Of a stretch of DNA of 64,000 nt, positions 26,169-32,668 are shown piece by piece; within the stretch, counting starts at the first letter, position 1; every line of letters begins with the position of its first letter. Both the position numbers and the translations under genes were made by a program. Below the pieces are notes generated by a model that was not told the origin of the DNA, did not search any database, and saw nothing but the letters and a program-made list of their open reading frames with translations. Source of the DNA: DAOLCO01 sp964612555. GTDB taxonomy: Bacteria; Bdellovibrionota_C; UBA2361; SZUA-149; DAOLCO01. The stretch spans positions 353,549-417,548 of the forward strand of contig CAZTBW010000001.1 of the NCBI GenBank assembly GCA_964612555.1, written 5' to 3'.

Positions 26169-27364
26169 GTTGCCTCTGTTGCTTCCTCTATGTTACTTTC
26201 CTCGGCGGAAAGACGCAGAAGGATGCCTGCGGCGATGCAGCTTACGATCATTGCAGTACCCCCGTAAGATATAAAGGGAAGCACCAGACCCTTCGTGGGG
26301 AGTAACCCCAGGACTACTCCCATATTAAGAAGGGAGGGAAGTACAATAAAGCAGGTAAGACCCAGGGCAAAAAGCGAGAGAAAAATATTATCTGAAAGGC
26401 GAAGCGCCACTTTAATCCCCCTGAAAAGAACGGTAAGGAACAACATCAGTACAAGTAAGGCACCAACCATCCCAAACTCTTCTGCAATTACCGCAAAAAT
26501 AAAATCAGTATGCGCCGCAGGAAGATAAAACAGTTTTTGTCTTCCAACCCCAAGACCTTCACCAAAAAAACCTCCTGAACCAACCGCAATGAGGGATTGT
26601 ATAAGCTGGTATCCGGAGCTTGTCGGGTCACTGAAGGGGTCAAGGAATGCAAGAAACCTCCTCATTCTGTAAGGGCTATACGCTACAAGGCTTATCCCGA
26701 TCAATACTCCTGAAAAAAGAACCGAAACAAAATGACTAAAGCGAACCACCAGTAACATCTGAGTGGCAGTTACAAAAAAGATAACTGCGGTTGAGCCGAA
26801 ATCAGGTTGAAGAAGGAGTAAAACTCCGATGATGGACAAAAAGAAAAAAGGAAAAAAGATACCGTAAAGAAAAGAACCAAGTCTGTTTTTAAATCTGTCG
26901 GCATATGCCGCAATTGAAATAACTATGGCGAGTTTTACACATTCGGCGGGTTGAATTCTTAAAGAACCGATTTGTATCCATCTTGTTGCACCTCCGGCGG
27001 TTTTCCCCACGAGAAGAACCATCAGGAGCATAAGTACCGAAGCAAGCAGCAAGGGAAACGCCGCTTTCTTCCAGAGCAGTGGTTTTACATTAAAACAGAT
27101 ATAGGCGAGCACACCACCAAGGATAATTGATAAAATATGGCGTTTGAAGAAAAAGGCTGGACTTATACCCATATCTTTAGAAGTCAGGGCAGTTGTGGAA
27201 AACACCATCAAAGAGCCAAAACCCAAAAGAGCCACTATGGCAGTAAAGAGAACATAATCAGGTACCTTTCTCTCAGATACCGTCGTATATGCCGGAATGT
27301 AAGTTGAAGTTATCGCATGGCTCATCTGAAAGGGTATGCCACAAAGTAAAAGATGATGCAGCAA
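26165..27364 (-). CDS. ftsW: Septal peptidoglycan polymerase FtsW
   Basis: FtsW is the SEDS glycosyltransferase of the divisome, with about ten membrane segments. Family motifs include GGATRWIQIGSLRIQPAE near residue 140, LLLQPDFGSTAVI near 200, GYQLIQSLIAVGSGGFFGEG near 260, HTDFIFAVIAEEFG near 296 and LPFISYGGTAMI near 370. The frame opens with TTG at 27364; an internal ATG at 27325 (codon 14) may be the true start, and neither has a strong ribosome site. It is followed directly by murG. Confidence 0.94.
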   Translation of the reverse strand: MLHHLLLCGIPFQMSHAITSTYIPAYTTVSERKVPDYVLFTAIVALLGFGSLMVFSTTALTSKDMGISPAFFFKRHILSIILGGVLAYICFNVKPLLWKKAAFPLLLASVLMLLMVLLVGKTAGGATRWIQIGSLRIQPAECVKLAIVISIAAYADRFKNRLGSFLYGIFFPFFFLSIIGVLLLLQPDFGSTAVIFFVTATQMLLVVRFSHFVSVLFSGVLIGISLVAYSPYRMRRFLAFLDPFSDPTSSGYQLIQSLIAVGSGGFFGEGLGVGRQKLFYLPAAHTDFIFAVIAEEFGMVGALLVLMLFLTVLFRGIKVALRLSDNIFLSLFALGLTCFIVLPSLLNMGVVLGLLPTKGLVLPFISYGGTAMIVSCIAAGILLRLSAEESNIEEATEAT

Positions 27365-27404
27365 AAAACATACAAAAAAGTTCGGTTATTTCATCTTACT
27401 TAAA

Positions 27405-27427
27405 CTAGTACTACGTCAAATCAATTT
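27405..27427. repeat. Degenerate 23-base dispersed repeat, copy 2
   Basis: Matches 13103-13125 at 20 of 23 positions. Its first part is the left arm of the inverted repeat 27406-27454 between ftsW and smpB. Confidence 0.45.
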
Positions 27428-27454
27428 TTCCATAAATAAAATAGCGTAGTACTA
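27406..27454. repeat. 10-bp inverted repeat downstream of smpB
   Basis: TAGTACTACG (27406-27415) and CGTAGTACTA (27445-27454) form a perfect inverted repeat around a 29-base AT-rich loop. The left arm belongs to a 23-base segment that recurs at 13103-13125 with 3 differences, suggesting the end of a degenerate miniature element. The rest of the ftsW-smpB gap has remnants of G-rich/C-rich repeat sequence. Confidence 0.5.
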
Positions 27455-27554
27455 TCCCCCGAAGCACCTGCAAGGGCGTAGGGGGATCCGCAATGCCATT
27501 CACAACTCAAAACTACGGTTGAGCGGAAACCACAAGGGCTTGCCCTACAACAAA

Positions 27555-28028
27555 CTACCGATGTGACTTGATCATTCTCTCAAGATTTCTCGCCGTCTCT
27601 TTAGCCTTTATGTCTGCTCGTTTATCATGAACCTTCTTCCCTCTCCCAAGCCCGATCTCCACCTTGACCTTACCCCTTGGGTTTATGTAAATCTTCAGAG
27701 GGATAAGCGTAAGTCCCTTTCTTTGTACCTGGTTACCCAGTTTTATGATTTCCTTCTTGTGAAGCAATAATTTCCTTTTTCGATATGGGTCGGGGGGCTG
27801 AACAGTGGTAAACGCATAGGGAGTGACATGCGCCTGTACAAGAAAACATTCATTATTAGTAATTTGGATATAACTCTCCTGAAGCGAAATACCGCCCTGG
27901 CGAATTGACTTAAGCTCTGAACCAAGAAGAGAAATACCCGCCTCAAGAGTTTCAAGGATCTCATAATCTCTTCGGGCTTTTTTATTTACCTCAATATTTT
28001 CAAAGGATTTTTCCGAGCCTTGTGCCAT
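27555..28028 (-). CDS. smpB: SsrA-binding protein SmpB
   Basis: SmpB binds tmRNA and delivers it to stalled ribosomes. The 157-residue protein has NKKARRDYEILETLEAGISLLGSE at the N-terminus, YRKRKLLLHKKEI in the middle, IPLKIYINPRGKVKVEIGLGRGKK and the basic C-terminal tail KVHDKRADIKAKETARNLERM. The tmRNA gene is not seen next to it. It is divergent from nagZ. Confidence 0.96.
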   Translation of the reverse strand: MAQGSEKSFENIEVNKKARRDYEILETLEAGISLLGSELKSIRQGGISLQESYIQITNNECFLVQAHVTPYAFTTVQPPDPYRKRKLLLHKKEIIKLGNQVQRKGLTLIPLKIYINPRGKVKVEIGLGRGKKVHDKRADIKAKETARNLERMIKSHR

Positions 28029-28112
28029 TACTACTGTCTTTTAAAAAATTCTTAATTAGGATACGCTACAATCTGACAAGATAAACTATAAAGAATTCTA
28101 TCTGTATTTCAA

Positions 28113-29096
28113 ATGCAAGACAAGCTGGGTACACATTTCATTACTGGTCTTGAGGGCATCACACTTGAGGAGCACGAAAAAAAGCTGCTTGAAGAGATTC
28201 AGCCTCTCGGTTTGATTTTTTTTGCAAGAAATTTCGACTCTCCTTCGAACAACCCTGCATGGAAAGAAACATTTATAACCTTGATCAGAGAAGCTAAAGA
28301 GGCTTCACAAGGCTCCATCAAGATACTTTCAATTGACTACGAAGGCGGCAGAGTACATCGTTTTCCGGATATAGTTAAGAAATTTCCATATGCCCGGGAC
28401 TGGCAGAAAGAAAGTTCAAAAACCGCCCTTGAGATGAAGGACATTCTAAAATCTTTTTCTTTAAACATGACGTATAGTCCAGTACTTGATGTAGATCTTG
28501 AAACAAGTAATCCGGTAATCGGGGCGCGATCTTTCTCGTCCGAACCTGAAAAAGTCATCAAAAGCGCAAATGATTTTTTTCAGGTCATGGAACAAGAAAG
28601 AATTATTACCTGCGGAAAGCACTTCCCGGGACATGGACGCACCACCAGTGACTCACACCAGACACTCCCCGTAGTTAATTGCGAGCGGGCAGAACTGGAA
28701 ACCGACCTTGCACCATTCAGGGCACTCATAAAAAACGGCATTCCTTCTCTTATGAGTGCGCATGTAATGTACCCCTGTCTCGACAATACATACCCTGCCT
28801 CCCTTTCAAAAAAGATACTAACTGACTTACTCAGGGAAGAATTGGGCTTTACCGGAGTACTCTTCACTGACGACCTTGACATGAAAGCGCTTTCTCACTT
28901 TGACAGCATTCAAAAAATCAAACTCGCCCTGGAAGCAAGTACTGATATTATGCTTGTTGGAAATGGCATGGAAGGAAAGTCTCTTAAAACTATTCAGGAA
29001 ATCATAAGAGGCATTTCACCTCATGTATCTGCCCTTAAACCCGCACTGGAAAAATCTCAGGAACGAATCGGCGAACTTGTCAAAAACTATAAATAA
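28113..29096 (+). CDS. nagZ: Beta-N-acetylhexosaminidase NagZ-like (GH3)
   Basis: GH3 enzymes of this group remove GlcNAc from anhydro-muropeptides in cell-wall recycling. The 327-residue protein shows IDYEGGRVHRF near residue 75, NMTYSPVLDVD near 113, KHFPGHGRTTSDSHQTLPVV near 170 (the NagZ His/Asp loop) and LFTDDLDMKAL near 252 with the nucleophile Asp. No signal peptide is seen, fitting a cytosolic enzyme. The identification is firm at the family level. Confidence 0.92.
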   Translation: MQDKLGTHFITGLEGITLEEHEKKLLEEIQPLGLIFFARNFDSPSNNPAWKETFITLIREAKEASQGSIKILSIDYEGGRVHRFPDIVKKFPYARDWQKESSKTALEMKDILKSFSLNMTYSPVLDVDLETSNPVIGARSFSSEPEKVIKSANDFFQVMEQERIITCGKHFPGHGRTTSDSHQTLPVVNCERAELETDLAPFRALIKNGIPSLMSAHVMYPCLDNTYPASLSKKILTDLLREELGFTGVLFTDDLDMKALSHFDSIQKIKLALEASTDIMLVGNGMEGKSLKTIQEIIRGISPHVSALKPALEKSQERIGELVKNYK

Positions 29097-29122
29097 AAAA
29101 GGCACCGAGTAGATTCGGTGCC
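29091..29122 (-). terminator. Intrinsic terminator for the minus-strand gene ending at 29150
   Basis: A perfect 8-bp stem (GGCACCGA at 29101-29108 with TCGGTGCC at 29115-29122, 6-base loop) is followed on the minus strand by a T-rich tail (complement of the A-tract before 29101). It lies 28 bases past the stop of the minus-strand gene and just past the nagZ stop, so it may also help to end nagZ transcripts. Confidence 0.8.
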
Positions 29123-29149
29123 ATTGGTGTAAATAAAAAACATGCACAT

Positions 29150-29743
29150 TCAAGTAGCCATAAAATGCTTAACAGGATTGGAACGAATAATCCCATTAAG
29201 TTCCTCTACAACAAGGAGGACATTATCGGCGAAACCAAATGTTTTTATGAAAATATTTTTCTCACAAACAAAAAATTTGAAGTGAATATTTTCTTTTTTG
29301 ACCTCTACAACATATCCTGTCCCGGATCTCACTTCCTTAAGTTCACTTTCCTTAAGGCTTCCATCGTTGCCTGGAAGAATCAATTTCCAAAAAAGCTCTC
29401 CTACAGCCATCCCCATAGAACTCCATTCCCATGGACAATCCTGATCGAAAGCATTCACTTCATCAAACTTGCCATGAAAGGTAAAAGACGCTGATTTCCC
29501 TTTCTTTACACATTTGAGAATGTCCGATACCCTTTCCAGTAGCATCGACACATTTTCAGCTCTGCAATTCTCCAGAATTGGAATACAAACAGTAGCATTT
29601 GGGCGGGTAAAAAAGCCTTTCTTCAAGATACTAATCAAGGCTGGAGACCCAACAGACCAAACACGACCATCACAATTCCAAGCACCACAAACAGATTTAA
29701 ACTGCCTCCAGTTAAATCTATCCACTTTTAATGCGACATTCAC
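29150..29743 (-). CDS. Hypothetical protein, function unknown
   Basis: GGAGG lies 8 bases before a GTG at 29741-29743, so I take this start (197 residues) over the longer frame to 29770. The product is soluble and mixed alpha/beta with several Trp and Cys residues (CGAWNCDGRVWSVG near the N-terminus; FDQDCPWEWSSMG in the middle). No family is recognised. It is a single-gene unit with its own terminator, beside vapBC. Confidence 0.55.
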   Translation of the reverse strand: MNVALKVDRFNWRQFKSVCGAWNCDGRVWSVGSPALISILKKGFFTRPNATVCIPILENCRAENVSMLLERVSDILKCVKKGKSASFTFHGKFDEVNAFDQDCPWEWSSMGMAVGELFWKLILPGNDGSLKESELKEVRSGTGYVVEVKKENIHFKFFVCEKNIFIKTFGFADNVLLVVEELNGIIRSNPVKHFMAT

Positions 29744-29958
29744 TATTATAACCTCCAAAAACCCCCACAAAAACCCAAAATTTACCCGAGTATTCTAATG
29801 GCAAATATACAAAACATCAAGCTAGTGGATATTAACCCAATAACTCACTATAAAAACTCATTATAAAAACGACTGAGCCCTTGTCTCTACTCACACTTCT
29901 TTGCAAATAAGTCCGTATTCTTACGATAATAAAGTAACTACAAAAAATACCGCTTGAA

Positions 29959-29990
29959 ATTAGATATCTAATATTGTAAAATTAGATATC
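29959..29990. promoter_or_regulatory. VapBC operator: palindrome plus repeated half
   Basis: ATTAGATATCTAAT (29959-29972) is a perfect 14-bp palindrome and its first ten bases recur at 29981-29990. The pair lies 22-53 bases before the vapB start, where autoregulatory VapB-VapC complexes bind. Operator function is inferred from position and symmetry. Confidence 0.65.
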
Positions 29991-30011
29991 AATAGAACAT
30001 AGATACATACC

Positions 30012-30218
30012 ATGAAAACTTCCGTAGAGTTAGATGATAAAAAAGTAGAACTCGCAAAATCTCTAAGTCGTTCCAGAACTCTGAGAGAGTTATTGGATGA
30101 AGCCTTAAGTTGCCTGATAGCTCAGGGCAGGAGAGAAAGTCTGGCTGATATGTTGGGAACTGGTTTTTATGATGCTGATCTGGATGTTATGAGAGAGAGA
30201 AAGAAAAATGCTCGTTGA
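30012..30218 (+). CDS. vapB: VapB-type antitoxin
   Basis: The 68-residue protein begins MKTSVELDDKKVELAKSLS, a ribbon-helix-helix-like DNA-binding strand and helix, followed by a helical toxin-binding tail with a charged end. It matches the VapB antitoxins that pair with PIN toxins. The stop overlaps the toxin start by 11 bases, the usual arrangement. A palindromic operator lies upstream. Confidence 0.85.
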   Translation: MKTSVELDDKKVELAKSLSRSRTLRELLDEALSCLIAQGRRESLADMLGTGFYDADLDVMRERKKNAR

Positions 30219-30597
30219 TAGTTCCATATGGATTGAGGCATCAAAATCAAACTCAAAAATTTCAAAAAAGCTATCTGAAGCTTTAAAGAATCCTAAAGCT
30301 GCAATCTATACAACAAACATTATTCAATTAGAAGTTTGTCAAGGCGCGAGAACCAAAGAACAATTTTTAAAACTTTGGGATGGTTTTCTTGCTTTGGAAT
30401 TTCTGGAATTCAAAGATCAATTCTGGCAAATTTCCGCAGTAAACTATTTTAAATGCAAAAAGCGTGGAATAACATTATCTACAGTAGACTGCATGATCGC
30501 CACCCTCGCTCAACAGTATTCCATACCACTATGGAGTAATGACAAGATTTTTAAAAGAATTAATAGCGTGCTTGGTTTTGAGAATTTTGTTATGTGA
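30208..30597 (+). CDS. vapC: VapC PIN-domain ribonuclease toxin
   Basis: The 129-residue PIN domain keeps all four acidic metal ligands: Asp-4 (LVDSS), Glu-42 (LEVCQG), Asp-94 (STVDCMIA) and Asp-112 (SNDKIF). VapC toxins cleave tRNA or rRNA when not bound by VapB. It overlaps vapB by 11 bases. The module looks intact and thus probably active. Confidence 0.88.
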   Translation: MLVDSSIWIEASKSNSKISKKLSEALKNPKAAIYTTNIIQLEVCQGARTKEQFLKLWDGFLALEFLEFKDQFWQISAVNYFKCKKRGITLSTVDCMIATLAQQYSIPLWSNDKIFKRINSVLGFENFVM

Positions 30598-30676
30598 ATT
30601 TAATCGAGAAAATGTAATAAATTCGATTTTACAGATCGAGAACTGATTAAAACCATTCGAATTAATAGCGAAACCG

Positions 30677-30856
30677 CTATCTTTGAAAAAAACATATCAG
30701 GTTGACAAGTGAGATCATGAAAGTGGAAGCAACCACAGTGCCAAATGCTGAAACAGCCATGACACTATCCAAGTTTAACAGCAAGCACCAAGTCGCTAGA
30801 ACTGTAACAACTCCCGCTAACGCCGATACAGCCAGATGTTCTGATTTAGTAGGCAT
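30677..30856 (-). CDS. 59-residue small membrane protein, unknown
   Basis: A minus-strand frame of 59 codons opens with an ATG at 30854-30856, preceded by AAGGAG at a spacing of about 8. The product starts MPTKSEHLAVSALAGVVTVL and has two hydrophobic stretches (residues ~8-29 and ~32-55) ending FFQR. Ribosome site, composition and coherent membrane pattern support a real gene. Family unknown. It is convergent with vapC. Confidence 0.6.
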   Translation of the reverse strand: MPTKSEHLAVSALAGVVTVLATWCLLLNLDSVMAVSAFGTVVASTFMISLVNLICFFQR

Positions 30857-31176
30857 TCTGTTTTACTCCTTAAAAAAACCTTATGAAAGTTTATGATTAG
30901 AAGATTGAAAATGTGATTTACACTCACAAATCATCCCCCAGCCATAACAACACCTATAGAGTCCATAAATTCCGGAGTATTGTCAAATATGAACCCTGAT
31001 TATTTTCTGCCATGAGCGTACTTAAGCATCAATCCTGAAATAAAACTGAAGTTTGAATGTCATGGTTTGATTGGGATTTTTCCGCCGACAGCGGCGAACG
31101 TCCGATGCAAGGAAAAATCCCAATCAAACCATGACACTCAAACTTTCCACTTTCCCCAGCTACTAAAAATACAGAA
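30857..31176. other. Gene-free interval containing the first long hairpin repeat
   Basis: These 320 bases lie between the small membrane gene and rpsD. The only structure I see is the hairpin repeat at 31050-31144, just past the rpsD stop. The remaining stretch has no convincing gene. Confidence 0.6.
31050..31144. repeat. Long hairpin repeat, copy 1
   Basis: A 34-bp inverted repeat with one mismatch (31050-31083 with 31111-31144) encloses a 27-base apical part that contains its own small hairpin CGCCG-ACAG-CGGCG. It begins 33 bases past the rpsD stop on the minus strand. A second copy is at 32559-32653 with an identical apex. Confidence 0.85.
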
Positions 31177-31779
31177 CTACCGAGAGTACCACTCAACAAC
31201 CATCTGTTCCTGACAATCGACCGGTATCTCAGAACGCTCTCCTCCTCTTATGCGGATGATTTGCATCTCTTCTTTTTTGAGATCAAGATAAGGAAGTTCG
31301 GAAGTGGCGTTTTTAAAACCCTCCATTAGAAAATCAAACTTCATGGCTTTTTCGGTAAACAAGATAATATCACCAGGACTTGTAAGATAGCTTGGCTTGT
31401 CTACCCGAATACCATTAACTATTACATGCCTGTGCGTAATAAGTTGTCTTGCTGCACTCATTGAACGAACCACACCGGCACGAAAGATAGTAGAGTCAAG
31501 TCGTCTGTCAAGTCGCTCAATAAGGTTCGACCCGGTACGCCCTTCCATTCTTGAAGCCATCTTGAATGCTCGTCTGAGCACTTTTTCAGTAATCATAAAC
31601 TGAAAACGCAGCTTCTGCTTTTCAATTAATTGTTTCCCATACATGGAACGCTGCCGACCTCGACCTCCCCCATGCATTCCCGGTGGATTAGGACGTCTGG
31701 ATAAGACTTTTGCTGTCTTGAATGTTGGCGCAACCTGCAAACGCCTTGCAATTTTTCCTACTTTGACTCCCGTTTTCAT
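31177..31779 (-). CDS. rpsD: Small ribosomal subunit protein uS4
   Basis: S4 is a primary 16S rRNA-binding protein of the 30S body. The 200-residue protein has the N-terminal RRPNPPGMHGGGRGR, the YGKQLIEKQKLRF segment, LIERLDRRLDSTIFRAGVV and the S4 RNA-binding domain SMSAARQLITHRHVIVNGIRVDKPSY. The N-terminal zinc-type cysteines are absent (C-minus form). The gene is not in an rpsM-rpsK-rpsD-rpoA operon; it follows an unknown gene by 23 bases and is followed by the hairpin repeat. Confidence 0.96.
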   Translation of the reverse strand: MKTGVKVGKIARRLQVAPTFKTAKVLSRRPNPPGMHGGGRGRQRSMYGKQLIEKQKLRFQFMITEKVLRRAFKMASRMEGRTGSNLIERLDRRLDSTIFRAGVVRSMSAARQLITHRHVIVNGIRVDKPSYLTSPGDIILFTEKAMKFDFLMEGFKNATSELPYLDLKKEEMQIIRIRGGERSEIPVDCQEQMVVEWYSR

Positions 31780-31802
31780 TGATTTCTAATCCTTTCTTAT
31801 GT

Positions 31803-32300
31803 TTAGTGAATTTTATAATGACTATTTATGTTATACTCTTCCTGATGGTAAGAACCCTTTTGGGCATCCATCTGGCATAAAAAATCGGCTCTCCCCTGAA
31901 TCGATTCCACAATCGGAAATGGCAGACATGCCAGAATTCGTTCATGGCAATATTCCTTATTACAAACCCGATAGACTCTGATAATAGTAGGCTCAGCCAT
32001 CGATAAATCAAAGTCCTGACAACGGAATTGATTATCCGGATAGTAAATAAAATAATTTTTATTTCTTGGTTTTAGTTTAGCAGATGCGATAACATCAAAA
32101 CCCCACATTTCACCTGACTCAGATACCCCCGTAACAAGTGAAATCTTCATCGGAGAGACAAAACTCAATTCTACTTTCCTTTCCACACAGTCAGAAAGAA
32201 AAGAATCAGTAAGCTCTATGAGAGTTTCACTTTGCACGTCACCCACCAGACGACAATCCAGCCCCATATAACGATACTGCTTCAATCTTAATCCAGACAT
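31803..32300 (-). CDS. Hypothetical protein upstream of rpsD
   Basis: The preferred start is the ATG at 32298-32300 with GGAG 6 bases upstream, giving 165 residues; an ATG four codons earlier is possible. The product looks beta-rich (residues ~10-105) with several cysteines and no membrane segment. The pattern could fit a PilZ-like barrel, but the RxxxR motif is missing, so I do not assign it. It is 23 bases before rpsD and probably co-transcribed. Confidence 0.5.
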   Translation of the reverse strand: MSGLRLKQYRYMGLDCRLVGDVQSETLIELTDSFLSDCVERKVELSFVSPMKISLVTGVSESGEMWGFDVIASAKLKPRNKNYFIYYPDNQFRCQDFDLSMAEPTIIRVYRVCNKEYCHERILACLPFPIVESIQGRADFLCQMDAQKGSYHQEEYNINSHYKIH

Positions 32301-32668
32301 AATCAGCTCCATAATATTTTAGAGTCCGAGAAATATATTGACTTATGTTCTATATGTCAAACAGACACTCCACCCACAAGGCAATCAATCTATCTACATA
32401 TAAAAAATGAGATATACCTACCGTCAATGCTATAGATATAAATAAAATGAATAATAATAGGATCTTATATTTACAATCTACTATATCTTCTCTCCAATGG
32501 CTTCTCTCAGTGACCAAAAAGTGGCTCACATACAAAAAAACTAAAAAATAAAAACTGAAGTTTGAGTGGGATGGTTTGATTGGGATTTTTCCGCCGACAG
32601 CGGCGAACGTCCGATGCAAGGAAAAATCCCAATCAAGCCATCCCACTCAAACTTTCCACTCGGCAAGA
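32301..32668. other. Gene-poor interval with second long hairpin repeat
   Basis: These 368 bases hold hairpin copy 2 (32559-32653). A minus-strand frame at 32350-32646 encodes a hydrophobic stretch but starts inside the hairpin and reads through one arm, so I do not call it. The rest is AT-rich. Confidence 0.5.
32559..32653. repeat. Long hairpin repeat, copy 2
   Basis: A 34-bp inverted repeat (32559-32592 with 32620-32653; one T-G position, a wobble in RNA) encloses the same 27-base apex as copy 1. It begins 16 bases past the stop of the sigma-54 activator gene. Compared with copy 1, two base pairs in the stem differ on both arms so that pairing is kept. Confidence 0.85.

Noticed and set aside
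32350..32646. Minus-strand 98-codon frame with hydrophobic segment
   Set aside because: It starts inside hairpin copy 2 and reads one arm of it as protein; no ribosome site was found for an internal start. The hydrophobic part may be a decayed gene but cannot be supported.
31050..32653. Integron attC or phage attachment sites
   Set aside because: The hairpins lack the attC core boxes, and no integrase gene is present in the window.
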